A stretch of DNA of 49,078 bases from Spirochaetota bacterium (GCA_018816345.1 JAHIWG010000128.1:1-49078), one strand, 5' to 3'. Shown: positions 16,571 to 25,832, numbered from the stretch's first letter. Notes: generated from the letters alone by a model not told the origin. Numbers and translations: made by a program.

Positions 16571-19500
16571 TTAGTCCAGCCACACCTCGGAGACGACGGG
16601 CGCCTCGCGTATCCTCTCGACCACCTCCGCGCTGGGCGCGCAGCTTATCTGGGAATGCGCCTTGACGGTAACCTCCGACCCGGCGTCGCGGACGTGCAGG
16701 ACGACGCCGCACTGGCCGCTGGACTCGAAGAGTATGTCGCGCAGGCCCTCGAGGTCCTCCTCGCGGCGCACGCCGTTCAGCGTGATGTGCATCGTGCGGT
16801 AGCTCCTCTCCTTGAGCTCCGACGGCTGGACGAGCCGGTCCACCTTGAAGCTGGGATTCTCCCGGTCCAGGTCGACCGTGCCCTTGAGGAACACTATGGC
16901 GTCCTGCTCGAAGCGGCCGGGGTTGGCGTCCAGGGTGCCGGAGAACACGACTATCTCTATCGTGCCGTCGTAGCCCTCGACCTTGCCGAAGGCCATCTTC
17001 TTGCCCTTGCGGGTGAGGATCTCCCTCCATTCGACGAGCTGGCCTACGAGGGTGTACTCCTTGTCCGCGCTCGAGCGCTCGATATGCTGGAAGTCGACGT
17101 CGCAGCACTTCATGTAGACGTCCCTGTATTCGTCCAGGGGATGCCCGGAGAAGTAGAATCCCAGGAGGGCCTTCTCGGTGCGCAGTATGTCGGCGCGCGG
17201 GGTCTCGGCGCAGGGCTCGTAACGGAACGGCGGGAACTCCTCCTCGCTCGACGCCTCGAAGAGGCTCGCCTGGCCGTAGGCGCCCGCCTCGGCCTTCTTC
17301 TGCGCGTACTCGAAGGCCCGCTCCAGGTTCAGGGCCAGCTCGGCCCTGCCCTTCCCCATCGCGTCGAAGCAGCCCGCCTGGACGAGCGTCTCTATGACGC
17401 GCTTGTTCATCGACTGGACGCCTACGCGCTCCAGGAAGTCGAGGAAGTCGGCGAAGGGCCCTCCCTTGTTACGCTCGGCGATTATGGCGTCCACGACGCC
17501 GTCCCCGACGCCCTTGACGCCTATGAGGCCGTAGACGATCTTTCCCTCGGATACCGAGAAGGTCGCCTCCGAGCTGTTGATGTCGGGAGAGGCTAAGCCG
17601 ATGCCCATCGCCTTGGCCTCGGCGATGTACTGCGTCAGCTTGTCGGTGTTATTTATCTCGTTAGTCAGGTTGGCGGCCATGTACTCCGCGGGGAAGTTGG
17701 CCTTGAGCCAGGCGGTACGGTAGGCGACGACGGAATAGGCTGCCGCGTGGCTCTTATTGAAGCCGTAGCCCGCGAATTTCTCGAGGAGGTCGAATATCTC
17801 GTTGGCGTCGCGCTCGCCAATGCCCTGGGTCGCGGCGCAGCCCTTGATGAACAGGGCGCGCTGCTTCGCCATCTCCTCGAGCTTCTTCTTTCCCATGGCG
17901 CGCCTCAGGATATCGGCGCCGCCCAGGGTGTAGCCGGCGAGTATCTGGGTGGCCTGCATCACCTGCTCCTGATAGACTATGACCCCGTAGGTCTCCTCCA
18001 GTATCGGCTTGAGCGAGGGATGCGGGTAGCTGATGGGCTTGCGGCCGAACTTGCAGTCGACGTACTGGGGGATGTTGTCCATCGGGCCCGGCCTGTACAG
18101 GGCGTTCAGCGCTATGAGATCCTCGATGCGGCCGGGCTTGGCCTGCCTGAGGATGCCCTGCATGCCGTCGGACTCGAACTGGAACACGCTGGTGCTCCGT
18201 CCCTCGCCGAGCATCGCGAAGGTCCGCTCGTCCGTCTCGGGGATCTCCTCCTCGGCCATGACGACGCCCCTGCGCCTCATCAGGGCGAGGGTGTTCTTGA
18301 TGAGGGTCAGCGTCTTGAGGCCGAGGAAGTCCATCTTGACGAGGCCGCACTCCTCGAGGAGGTCCATCGTATACTGCGTCGCCACGATGCCGGTCTTCGG
18401 GTCCTTGAACAGCGGCACGTAGTCGGTGAGCACCGTCTTGCCTATGACGATGCCCGCGGCGTGGAAGCTCGTGTGCCGGTTCTTGTTCTCGAGCTTGCGG
18501 GCCATCTCGAACAGTTCCTGGTACCGGGGGTTCTCGGATAGCTCCTTGAGCTTGGGCTCGAGCTCGAAGGCCTTGGCGAGGGTCATCTTGGGATCCTCGG
18601 GCACGAGCTTCGTGATCATGTTCGATTCTTCTATCGAGAGGTCCAGCGCCCGCGCCACGTCCTTGAGCACGGCCTTGGCCTTGAGCGTACCGAAGGTGAT
18701 GATCTGGCCCACCCGGTCGTTCCCGTACTTCTCGGTGACGTAGTCTATGACCGAGCCCCGGCCCTCGTAGCAGAAGTCGACGTCGAAGTCGGGCATCGAC
18801 ACTCGCTCGGGGTTGAGGAAGCGCTCGAAGAGGAGGCCGTACCTGAGCGGCTCCACGTCGGTGATGCGTAGGGAGTACGCGACTATGGAGCCGGCGCCCG
18901 AGCCGCGGCCCGGCCCTACGGGTATGCCCCTGTCCTTGGCCCAGTTGATGAAGTCGGCGACGATGAGGAAGTAGCCTACGAAGTCCATGAGGATAATGGT
19001 CGCCAGCTCGTAATCCAGCCTGCGGCGCACCTCGTCGCCGTATCCCGGATAGTGCTTCTCGAGGCCGCGGTAGCTGGCCCAGATGAAGTAGCGGGTTACC
19101 GGGGCCGCGAGCCTAGCTTTCAGGGCCTCCCTGACGCCGGGGGCCAGCTCCGAGGTCGGGACCCTGCCGTACTTGGGGTTGGGCTTGCAGACGTCGTCGT
19201 CCGTCATGCCCGCTATGAACGATACGACGTTCTGGACCTCGGGGTCCGCCTGCCTGTCGTCATCGGCGGTATAGACGGAGGGTATGGCGAAGGCAGGAAG
19301 GAGCGGCCCCGGCAACGCGATGTTCAGCTCTACCATCTCGTTGACGAGGAGCGTGTTGGATACGGCCTCGGGCACTTCCTTGAAGAGGTCGGACATCTCC
19401 GCGTGGCTCTTCAGGTAGAAGTCCGGGCACGGGAAGCGCATGCGGTTCTGGTCGGAGACCTTGCGGTTAGTGCCGACGCACAGCAGCGCGTCGTGGGCGG

Positions 19501-20146
19501 CGGCGTCGGCCCGTTCGAGGTAGTGCACGTCGTTGGTCGCGACGAGCCCTACGCCCAGGCGCCTGGCCATGGGGATGAGCTCCCGGTTGACCCTCGCCTC
19601 CTCGTCCATCGCGTGGTCCTGGAGCTCCAGGAAGTAGTTCTCCGCCCCGAAGAGGTCGCGGTAGCGTCCCGCTATCCGCTCGGCGTCGTCGTTGCGCCCA
19701 AGGAGGATATACTGGGGCACTTCCCCGCCTATGCACGCCGTGGAGCAGATGAGGCCCTCGTGATGGCTCTCGAGGAGTTCCCAGTCTATGCGGGGCTTAT
19801 AGTAGAAGCCCTCCGTGTACGATCTCGACGAGAGCATTATTAGGTTGCGGTAGCCGACCTCGTTCTTAGCCAGGAGCACCAGGTGATAGTACTTGTTGCC
19901 GCCCTCGGTGCCCGACTTATCCCTGCGGGTGGCCCCGGCGACGTAGAATTCGCTACCGACTATAGGGTTGATGCCGGCCTTCTTGCATTCCTTGTAGAAT
20001 TTCAGGGCGCCGAACATATTGCCGTGATCCGTCAAGGCCAGGCCGGGCATGCCGAACTCGACGGCGCGCTTCACGAGGCTACCGACGCTGGCCGCGCCGT
20101 CGAGCAATGAGTAGTCGCTATGGACGTGGAGGTGGACGAAAGACAT
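16571..20146 (-). CDS. dnaE: DNA polymerase III alpha subunit
   Basis: Replicative DNA polymerase. The start is set at ATG 20146, giving 1191 residues beginning MSFVHLHVHSDYSLLDGA, the standard PHP-domain N-terminus; an upstream extension to 20302 would add 52 non-homologous residues. The PHP domain (LALTDHGNMFG) is followed by the palm with GRGSGAGS and the catalytic aspartates in PDFDVDF (about residue 452). The finger region with ALYRPGPMDNIPQYV and the helix-hairpin-helix part with GYGFNKSHAAAY come next. The C-terminal OB fold contains IEIVVFSGTLDAN. No Shine-Dalgarno sequence precedes the start, but TATACT lies 6 bases upstream, so translation is probably leaderless. All expected motifs are intact. 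Confidence 0.97.
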   Translation of the reverse strand: MSFVHLHVHSDYSLLDGAASVGSLVKRAVEFGMPGLALTDHGNMFGALKFYKECKKAGINPIVGSEFYVAGATRRDKSGTEGGNKYYHLVLLAKNEVGYRNLIMLSSRSYTEGFYYKPRIDWELLESHHEGLICSTACIGGEVPQYILLGRNDDAERIAGRYRDLFGAENYFLELQDHAMDEEARVNRELIPMARRLGVGLVATNDVHYLERADAAAHDALLCVGTNRKVSDQNRMRFPCPDFYLKSHAEMSDLFKEVPEAVSNTLLVNEMVELNIALPGPLLPAFAIPSVYTADDDRQADPEVQNVVSFIAGMTDDDVCKPNPKYGRVPTSELAPGVREALKARLAAPVTRYFIWASYRGLEKHYPGYGDEVRRRLDYELATIILMDFVGYFLIVADFINWAKDRGIPVGPGRGSGAGSIVAYSLRITDVEPLRYGLLFERFLNPERVSMPDFDVDFCYEGRGSVIDYVTEKYGNDRVGQIITFGTLKAKAVLKDVARALDLSIEESNMITKLVPEDPKMTLAKAFELEPKLKELSENPRYQELFEMARKLENKNRHTSFHAAGIVIGKTVLTDYVPLFKDPKTGIVATQYTMDLLEECGLVKMDFLGLKTLTLIKNTLALMRRRGVVMAEEEIPETDERTFAMLGEGRSTSVFQFESDGMQGILRQAKPGRIEDLIALNALYRPGPMDNIPQYVDCKFGRKPISYPHPSLKPILEETYGVIVYQEQVMQATQILAGYTLGGADILRRAMGKKKLEEMAKQRALFIKGCAATQGIGERDANEIFDLLEKFAGYGFNKSHAAAYSVVAYRTAWLKANFPAEYMAANLTNEINNTDKLTQYIAEAKAMGIGLASPDINSSEATFSVSEGKIVYGLIGVKGVGDGVVDAIIAERNKGGPFADFLDFLERVGVQSMNKRVIETLVQAGCFDAMGKGRAELALNLERAFEYAQKKAEAGAYGQASLFEASSEEEFPPFRYEPCAETPRADILRTEKALLGFYFSGHPLDEYRDVYMKCCDVDFQHIERSSADKEYTLVGQLVEWREILTRKGKKMAFGKVEGYDGTIEIVVFSGTLDANPGRFEQDAIVFLKGTVDLDRENPSFKVDRLVQPSELKERSYRTMHITLNGVRREEDLEGLRDILFESSGQCGVVLHVRDAGSEVTVKAHSQISCAPSAEVVERIREAPVVSEVWLD

Positions 20147-20152
20147 GGCGGG

Positions 20153-20182
20153 AGTATAAGCCGGGCGGCCGTAGGCGGTAAA
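20153..20182 (-). promoter_or_regulatory. dnaE promoter, leaderless type
   Basis: Reading leftward: TTTACC (20182-20177), an 18-base spacer, TATACT (20158-20153) and 6 bases to the ATG at 20146. Confidence 0.55.
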
Positions 20183-20247
20183 GCCGATTCGAGCCCCGTA
20201 CGGCCCCCCGGAACACGTTTTTTGTAGCGCGGAACGCGAGTAGTGGC

Positions 20248-20253
20248 TATCAT
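20248..20253 (+). promoter_or_regulatory. -10 element just upstream of the methyltransferase start
   Basis: TATCAT ends 5 bases before the ATG at 20259; there is no Shine-Dalgarno sequence and no clear -35. The divergent dnaE promoter lies about 70 bases to the left. Confidence 0.4.
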
Positions 20254-20258
20254 ACGGT

Positions 20259-20879
20259 ATGCGCGAAAACGACTCAGCCGCGGCGACGTTTTCCGGCTTC
20301 ATGCGGACCTACGGGGGCCTCTTCGACGGCGAACCGGATACGGACGATTTCGTCCGGGTTGCCTGGATAGGGACGCCCCTGGGCCCCATGCTCGCCGGCG
20401 CCGACTCCGCGGCCCTCAGGTTCCTCGATTTCTTCGATAGGCGGGCCATCAGCGCCCAGATAGCCGCGCTCAGGCGTACGAGCGCCAAGCCTATCGCCCC
20501 CGGAGACTGCCCGGTGATAGAGAGCCTGCGCGCCGAGCTCGCGGCCTATTTCTCGGGGACGCTACGGGCCTTCTCCACTCCCGCGCTCGCGCCGGGCACT
20601 CCGTTCCAGTCCCTCGTCTGGGAGGCCCTCCGGGGCATTCCGTACGGCGAGACGAGGAGCTACGGCGACATAGCCAGGCTCATAGGCTCGCCGGGCGCCT
20701 CGCGCGCCGTCGGGGCCGCGAACGGCATCAACCGCGTCGCCATCGTCATCCCCTGCCACCGCGTCGTCAACGGGAACGGGACGCTCGGCGGCTATGGAGG
20801 CGGCCTCGAGAGGAAGCAGGCCCTCCTACAGCTGGAACGCTCGGCTAAAGGGCCGGCCGCCGACGCCCTCTTCTGTTGA
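20259..20879 (+). CDS. ogt: Methylated-DNA--protein-cysteine methyltransferase (Ogt/MGMT)
   Basis: Suicidal repair protein that takes alkyl groups from O6-alkylguanine or O4-alkylthymine onto its active-site cysteine. The signature is complete: FQSLVWEALRGIPYGETRSYGDIA (helix-turn-helix DNA-binding region), the arginine finger in GASRAVGAANG, and IVIPCHRVVNGNGTLGGYGGG with the acceptor cysteine. The N-terminal ribonuclease-H-like domain begins around residue 30 (VRVAWIGTPLGPMLAGA). The 206-residue length is slightly more than usual because of an N-terminal extension. An in-frame ATG at 20301 is an alternative, but the -10-like TATCAT 5 bases before 20259 supports the longer form. The adaptive-response regulatory domain of Ada is absent. 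Confidence 0.92.
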   Translation: MRENDSAAATFSGFMRTYGGLFDGEPDTDDFVRVAWIGTPLGPMLAGADSAALRFLDFFDRRAISAQIAALRRTSAKPIAPGDCPVIESLRAELAAYFSGTLRAFSTPALAPGTPFQSLVWEALRGIPYGETRSYGDIARLIGSPGASRAVGAANGINRVAIVIPCHRVVNGNGTLGGYGGGLERKQALLQLERSAKGPAADALFC

Positions 20880-20999
20880 CCATTGAGCCAAGCCGGGAGA
20901 CAATGGCCGGTCCTTTAGCGCACTCAATCCCAGACGGCGCGTAAAACGCGATTTCAACGAGTAAAACGGCTACGTTCTCGTTAGAAGAAGGAGCAGACC

Positions 21000-22358
21000 G
21001 TGTACGATGTGGTAATACTTGGAGGCGGGCCCGGGGGCTACGTCGCGGCGGAACGCGCGGCGGAGCTGGGGCTCAAGACCGCGCTCGTCGAGAAGGACGC
21101 GCTCGGCGGCGTGTGCCTTAACCGCGGATGCGTTCCTACCAAGAGCCTCCTAAACGGCTCCAAGGCCTATCGCCACGCCCTCGACTCCGCGGCGATTGGG
21201 GTCTCCTGCGGCGATGTCAGGTACGACCTGGCGGCCGCCATGGCGTGGAAGGCGCAGACGGTATCCCGCCTCGTCCAGAACGTGGAGTTCCTGATGAAGA
21301 AGCGGGGAGTCGAGGTGATACGGGGAACCGGGCGCCTCGCCTCCGCCGACTCGATCGCCGTCGAGGAGACGGGCATGGACCTCCGAGGCAAGAGCCTCGT
21401 CGTCGCCTCCGGCTCCGCGCCGGCGCGCCCCCCGATACCGGGCGCCGCGGGCAACCCGCTGGTCGTAACGAGCGACGAGATACTGAATATCGGAACGCTC
21501 CCTACTAGCCTCGTCGTCATAGGCGGCGGCGTCATAGGCGTCGAATTCGCGGCCTACTTCTCCGCCCTTGGCGTAAAGGTCTCCATAATAGAGATGCTGC
21601 CCGAGATCCTCCCCTTCATGGACGCGGAGCTCGCGGCGGTATATAAGCGCACCCTCAAGGGCGTCGCCATCGCCACAGGCGCTACGGTCACGAGCATAGA
21701 GGGCGGCGCAGTACGGTACCGCAGGGGCGCGGGCGCGGAGGATGAGACCGTCTCGGGCGACCTCGTGCTACTCGCGACGGGCCGCAGGCCCGCGCTGTCG
21801 GGGCTCGGGCTCGAGGCCGCCGGCGTCGAATACAGCGCCAAGGGCATAACCGTGGACGACGCGTGCCGCACCGGCGCGCCGGGCGTATGGGCCATAGGCG
21901 ACGCGACAGGACGCTCGCTCCTCGCCCACTCCGCGAGCGCCATGGGGCGCGCCGTGGCCGAGAGCCTGGCAGGAAGAGCCTCGAGCGTACCGTGGAAGGC
22001 CCTGCCCTGGGTCGTCTACGGCGACCCCGAGGCGGCCGGCGTAGGCATGACCGAGGCGGAGGCCCTGTCCGCCGGCTTCGACGTCGTCAAGTCGTCCCTG
22101 CCGGCGAGGGCCAACGGCCGCTTCTTGGCCGAGCGCGGCCTTGCTGCCCACGGCCTGTGCAAAATGGTAGCGGACCGGGCCTCGGGCCGGCTCCTGGGCG
22201 CCCATATAGTCGCGCCCTACGCTGGCGAGATGATATGGGGCATGCAATACGCTATAGCCAGGGGCGCCACCGTAGCCGAGCTCCGGTCCGCCGTCTTCCC
22301 CCACCCAACGGTATCGGAGCTGTTCCACGACGCGCTATCCGCGATGGAGCTCGCTTAG
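21000..22358 (+). CDS. lpd: Dihydrolipoamide dehydrogenase (E3)
   Basis: FAD-dependent disulfide oxidoreductase that reoxidises dihydrolipoamide in 2-oxoacid dehydrogenase complexes or the glycine cleavage system, using NAD+. The GTG at 21000 follows GAAGGAG at a normal distance. The protein (452 aa) opens with the FAD-binding VVILGGGPGGYVAAERA, then the redox disulfide GGVCLNRGCVPTKSLL (C-x4-C). It has an NAD-binding VVIGGGVIGVEFAAYFS, the second FAD motif GVWAIGDATG and the C-terminal catalytic His-Glu pair in HPTVSELFHDA. No lipoyl domain is fused and no E1/E2 or gcv genes lie nearby, so its complex is unknown. It converges with the ABC operon with only 6 bases between the stop codons. Confidence 0.93.
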   Translation: MYDVVILGGGPGGYVAAERAAELGLKTALVEKDALGGVCLNRGCVPTKSLLNGSKAYRHALDSAAIGVSCGDVRYDLAAAMAWKAQTVSRLVQNVEFLMKKRGVEVIRGTGRLASADSIAVEETGMDLRGKSLVVASGSAPARPPIPGAAGNPLVVTSDEILNIGTLPTSLVVIGGGVIGVEFAAYFSALGVKVSIIEMLPEILPFMDAELAAVYKRTLKGVAIATGATVTSIEGGAVRYRRGAGAEDETVSGDLVLLATGRRPALSGLGLEAAGVEYSAKGITVDDACRTGAPGVWAIGDATGRSLLAHSASAMGRAVAESLAGRASSVPWKALPWVVYGDPEAAGVGMTEAEALSAGFDVVKSSLPARANGRFLAERGLAAHGLCKMVADRASGRLLGAHIVAPYAGEMIWGMQYAIARGATVAELRSAVFPHPTVSELFHDALSAMELA

Positions 22359-22364
22359 AGCGCT

Positions 22365-23078
22365 CTAGCCGTGGAGCGGAACGGGCAGCTCTTTCAAGAC
22401 GAACGGGGTGCCGTACAGCCGCGACAGGGAGGCGCAATCGATGACCCGAGAGGCCGGCCCCGAGCCGACGAGCCGACCGGCCCTGAGGAGGGCGGCCTCG
22501 TCGGCGCAGGCCAGGGCGAAGGCCAGGTCGTGCGTCGAGAAGAGCACGCCCGCGCCCGAGGCGGCGAGCCTCCTCACGGCGGCGCCGATGCTCGCCACGT
22601 GGGCCGGGTCGAGCATGTCCGTCGGCTCGTCAAGGATGACGTAGGCGGCCTCCTGGGCGAGCGCCCTGGCTATGCGCACGAGCTGCAGCTCGCCCCCGGA
22701 TATGGCGGTGATGCGCTTGCGCGCCTTGGCCCCCATGCCTACCTCGTCGAGGGCGGCCGCGGCCTTCTCCTCGTCGCGCCCCGAGGGCACCGATAGATAC
22801 GGCAAGTGCGGGGCCCGCCCGAACGACACGTACTCGAGGCAGGTGAACGAGAAGGCCAGCCGCTCCGACTGCGGCAGGAAGGCCGCTCCCCCCGCACGCT
22901 CCACGCGGCCCGAGCCCGCCGCCAGCCAGCCCGCCGCTATGCCGAGCGCCGTCGACTTGCCGGAACCGTTGGGGCCTAGCAGGGCCACGGCCCGGCCCGG
23001 GGGAACCGAGAGGCTCAGGCCGGAGAGCGCGTCCGCCGGCTCCCCCTTATACCTATACGAGACGCCTATGAACTCCAT
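22365..23078 (-). CDS. ABC transporter ATPase (FecE/BtuD type)
   Basis: ATP-hydrolysing subunit of a metal-chelate, oxyanion or vitamin B12-type importer. It has Walker A GPNGSGKST, the Q-loop (AAFLPQSE), signature ISGGELQLVRIARAL, Walker B AYVILDEPTD and the switch histidine in LFSTHD. The start is set at ATG 23078 with GAGGG upstream, giving 237 residues; an ORF reaching 23312 would overlap the permease with meaningless sequence. It begins two bases after the permease stop, third in the operon binding protein - permease - ATPase. Confidence 0.9.
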   Translation of the reverse strand: MEFIGVSYRYKGEPADALSGLSLSVPPGRAVALLGPNGSGKSTALGIAAGWLAAGSGRVERAGGAAFLPQSERLAFSFTCLEYVSFGRAPHLPYLSVPSGRDEEKAAAALDEVGMGAKARKRITAISGGELQLVRIARALAQEAAYVILDEPTDMLDPAHVASIGAAVRRLAASGAGVLFSTHDLAFALACADEAALLRAGRLVGSGPASRVIDCASLSRLYGTPFVLKELPVPLHG

Positions 23079-23080
23079 GC

Positions 23081-24103
23081 CTACCCTCGCTCCACGCTGA
23101 GCCGCCGGCTTACGAGCAGAGCGAAGAACACGACGGTGCCGACCAGGGAGGTCGTCATGCCGAGCGGCAGCTCGCCCGAGAAGAGACCGCGCGACAGGGC
23201 GTCGCAGACGACGACGAAGGCCGCCCCTAGGATCGCGGAGCCCGGAACGGTGGGCGAGCCGTCCCCCCCGAGCGCCAGCCTGGCCAGGTGAGGCACGATG
23301 AGGCCTACCCACGCCACGACGCCGGCCATGGCGGTCACCGCGGCGACCCCCGCCGCCGCGGCCCCGAGCACTATCGCCCGCTCCAGCCTCGGCCTGGCGC
23401 CCAGGCTGGAAGCGGTCGCCTCGTCGAGGGAAAGCAGGGCGGTCCTCCAGCGGAGGGCCACGAGGATGGCGACTGAGCCGATGGCTATGGGGGCGGCGAC
23501 CGAGAGGTTCCTCCAGGAGGCTCCCGATAGCCCGCCCATGAGCCAGTAGGTTATCTCCGGCAGGGTATTCAAGGGGTCGGCCCCGTATTTAATCATCGCG
23601 ACCAGGGCGGAGAAGAACGCCGATACGGCCATGCCCGATAGGAGGAGCCGCAGCACCGCCCCGCCGAAGCGGATGCGCGCGGACATGGCGACCGACATGG
23701 CCAGCGCCAAGAGGGCGAAGCCGAAGGCCGACCCGAACAGCGCCAGCGACCCTCCGCCGAGGACCAGCGCCAGCGCGGCCCCGAACGATGCGCCCTGGGA
23801 AACGCCTAGGAAACCGGCGTCCACGAGGGGGTTCGCGAACACGAACTGCAGGGCCGCCCCGGACGCGCCCAGCGAGGCCCCGAGGAGGAGCGCGGCGGCT
23901 ACCCGGGGGAGCCTGACGAGGAGGAGGAGGCGTAGCGCCATCGGGTCTTCCGCGAATGAGCGCGGATCGATGAAACCCGGCCTCGGGTACCGCCCGAAGA
24001 GCAAGGCCGCCGCGCAGACGGCCGCGAGGGCTATGACGGATACTGCTACCCTGGCGCCGGCGCCCCGGGCCTCGCGGCGGCCGCGGGGCTCCGAGGCCGT
24101 CAC
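23081..24103 (-). CDS. ABC transporter permease (FecCD/BtuC type)
   Basis: Inner-membrane permease with about ten hydrophobic helices over 340 residues, as in BtuC and FecCD. Typical motifs: LLLVRLPRVAAALLLGASL, SGAALQFVFANPLVDAGFLG, and the ATPase-contact region VAWVGLIVPHLARLALGGD. The GTG start overlaps the stop codon of the binding-protein gene (GTGA), pointing to translational coupling. Substrate class is discussed under the binding protein. Confidence 0.92.
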   Translation of the reverse strand: MTASEPRGRREARGAGARVAVSVIALAAVCAAALLFGRYPRPGFIDPRSFAEDPMALRLLLLVRLPRVAAALLLGASLGASGAALQFVFANPLVDAGFLGVSQGASFGAALALVLGGGSLALFGSAFGFALLALAMSVAMSARIRFGGAVLRLLLSGMAVSAFFSALVAMIKYGADPLNTLPEITYWLMGGLSGASWRNLSVAAPIAIGSVAILVALRWRTALLSLDEATASSLGARPRLERAIVLGAAAAGVAAVTAMAGVVAWVGLIVPHLARLALGGDGSPTVPGSAILGAAFVVVCDALSRGLFSGELPLGMTTSLVGTVVFFALLVSRRLSVERG

Positions 24104-25104
24104 TTCTTCGTACCGCTCATCCTGGGCAGGATCTGCGCGTCGAACGCGGGCCGGTCGAAGCCGTAGAACAGCGCGAAGAAGCGCCTAGCCTCGGCCTCGG
24201 CGGAATAGCCGGCGTTGAGCCCGGGATACAGGAGGTCGGAGAGCCAGAGGAGCCCGAGCCCCCATCTGGTATCGGGCTGGTCCCAGGACAGGAAATCCTG
24301 CGGGAAACCGACGAGCCGGCCTGACTTCGCGGCGACGAGCCCCGAATACAGCGGGTCCGCCGACATGCGCGCGGCGGCGGCGGCCGAGCCCTCCTTATAC
24401 GCTACGACGACCAGGACGTCGGGGTCCCACGCGGCGATCTGCTCGGGGCCTACCTTGGCCCAGCCGGAGCCCGGGTTGGATCCCTTCCAGACCGGTTCCC
24501 CTCCCGCCAGCTCCACCATCCTCGTCTGCATCCAAGCGTCGGGCGGAACCTCGAAGCCGCCTCCGGCGGCCTGGACGAGGAGGACGCGAGGCTTGCCGGC
24601 TTTCGCGCTCGCCGTTCTCGAAACGGTTTCGGCGGTCGCGACGGCGCCCTTATAGTAGCCGACGAGGGTCTCGGCCCTGGCCGGGTCGCCGAAGATGCGC
24701 CCTAGGTACGCTAGTTCCTCGTAATAATCCTCCGGAGACTCGAGCGACAGGTAGGCGGCCTTGACGCCGAGCGTCGCGAGGCCCGCGCCCAGGCTTTTCT
24801 TGAGACTGGACTTGAGGATGACGAGGTCGGGCCTGAACGAGGCGTAGACCTCTACCCCGGCCTGCCTGTCGAAGGAAGGCAAGCCCGAGAAGCCGGGGCT
24901 AACCGTCTCCAGGAATACGCCGAGCCCCTGGTCGGTCCCGCCTATGGCTACGACCGAGCGCCTCGCCGAGGGGAACGCGTACACGGCGTCGGCGACCAGC
25001 GTTACGGCCTTTCCTCCCATCACGACCCTCTCGGGCGATTGAGCGCCCGCGACCGAAAGAGCCGCGAAGAGCGCGGCTAGGAGCGTTGATATGCGTGTCT
25101 TCAT
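24100..25104 (-). CDS. Periplasmic substrate-binding protein of the FecCD-type ABC importer
   Basis: A Sec signal peptide (MKTRISTLLAALFAALSVAGAQ, cleavage after AGA, no lipobox) precedes a class III two-lobed binding fold. Recognisable parts are VVAIGGTDQGLG, FRPDLVILKSS, a long connecting helix (YEELAYLGRIFGD) and WDPDVLVVVAYKEG. The C-terminal lobe has FLSWDQPDTRWGLGLLWLSD. Members of this family bind haem, siderophores, cobalamin or, in MolA types, molybdate/tungstate. The MobA/MocA-like gene immediately upstream in the same direction makes molybdate or tungstate the better guess, but this is inference. A promoter with -10 TACACT sits 6 bases before the ATG and no Shine-Dalgarno sequence is seen. 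Confidence 0.87.
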   Translation of the reverse strand: MKTRISTLLAALFAALSVAGAQSPERVVMGGKAVTLVADAVYAFPSARRSVVAIGGTDQGLGVFLETVSPGFSGLPSFDRQAGVEVYASFRPDLVILKSSLKKSLGAGLATLGVKAAYLSLESPEDYYEELAYLGRIFGDPARAETLVGYYKGAVATAETVSRTASAKAGKPRVLLVQAAGGGFEVPPDAWMQTRMVELAGGEPVWKGSNPGSGWAKVGPEQIAAWDPDVLVVVAYKEGSAAAAARMSADPLYSGLVAAKSGRLVGFPQDFLSWDQPDTRWGLGLLWLSDLLYPGLNAGYSAEAEARRFFALFYGFDRPAFDAQILPRMSGTKK

Positions 25105-25110
25105 GGGGCG

Positions 25111-25139
25111 AGTGTATCACGGCTTCCCCATACGCTCAA
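25111..25139 (-). promoter_or_regulatory. Promoter of the ABC importer operon, leaderless type
   Basis: Reading leftward: TTGAGC (25139-25134), 17-base spacer, TACACT (25116-25111), preceded by TGA as in an extended -10, and 6 bases to the ATG at 25104. It lies in the 41-base gap after the nucleotidyltransferase gene. Confidence 0.65.
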
Positions 25140-25145
25140 GCTCAT

Positions 25146-25820
25146 TCAGTGAGTATTGCCAACGGAACGCCGCGACACCGCCTCGAGCGACGCGGCGTAC
25201 GCGTCGGGCGTGTCCACGTCCTCGAAGATGCCGTCGTCGTCCGCCTCCACGCTCGACCAGGCCCGCTCTAACAGGAAATCGCGAAGCCGGGATCCCGGGT
25301 CCAGGCCCTCCATATCGGGCATGAAAGCCGCGGGGACCCAAACCGGATGCCCGAGGGCGCCGTTCCGGGAGGCGAACACCGCTCGGGGCGCGTCGCCCTC
25401 TTCGTCGCCGTCCTTACGTCGCCGGACGGCCCCGTAGACCGCGGCGAACGCCGCTTCGGGGATTCCGGGCATGTCGGCCGGAGCCACGAAGAAACCCTCG
25501 AACCCGCCCTCCGCGAGGCTCAGCTCGGCGACGCGACGCGCGCCGGCGCGGACGGAGCCGAGCATACCCCGTTCCCAATCGCGATTGAGCACGAATTCGA
25601 GGCGAGCCCTATCCGCGAAGGCGGCCTCTAGCTCGGGAGCCCGATAGCCGGCGACGAGCACGGGGACGAGGCCCGCCGCGACGACCGTCTCGACGACGGC
25701 GCCGCAGACCGTAGTCGTCCCCCAGGGCAAGAGCGGCTTCCACGCGTTCATCCTCGAGGAACGGCCCGCGGCGGGGATTACGCAGTAGCGCCTGGGGTTT
25801 CCGTTAATCGCTGGTTCCAT
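25146..25820 (-). CDS. MobA/MocA-like nucleotidyltransferase
   Basis: Rossmann-like NTP transferase of the group that loads GMP or CMP onto molybdopterin (MobA, MocA) or NMP onto sugars. The N-terminal loop is CVIPAAGRSSRM followed by KPLLPWG; a metal-binding region (FFVAPADMPG) and a C-terminal DVDTPDAY complete the MocA-like pattern. Length 224 residues, normal for MocA. It lies directly upstream of the ABC importer and could share transcription with it, although that operon has its own promoter. CATACT lies 6 bases before the ATG, again suggesting a leaderless start. Other possibilities are sugar-phosphate or cobinamide nucleotidyl transfer. Confidence 0.78.
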   Translation of the reverse strand: MEPAINGNPRRYCVIPAAGRSSRMNAWKPLLPWGTTTVCGAVVETVVAAGLVPVLVAGYRAPELEAAFADRARLEFVLNRDWERGMLGSVRAGARRVAELSLAEGGFEGFFVAPADMPGIPEAAFAAVYGAVRRRKDGDEEGDAPRAVFASRNGALGHPVWVPAAFMPDMEGLDPGSRLRDFLLERAWSSVEADDDGIFEDVDTPDAYAASLEAVSRRSVGNTH

Positions 25821-25826
25821 GCCTTA

Positions 25827-25832
25827 AGTATG
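25827..25832 (-). promoter_or_regulatory. -10 element of the nucleotidyltransferase gene
   Basis: CATACT read leftward, exactly 6 bases before the ATG at 25820; a weak TTGCTT lies 18 bases further upstream. Confidence 0.4.

Noticed and set aside
16058-17596. 512-codon open frame on the + strand
   Set aside because: It is antisense to the HDOD gene and dnaE, both of which have intact family motifs. Its composition is the low-complexity Arg/Leu/Val-rich kind typical of shadow frames in GC-rich DNA.
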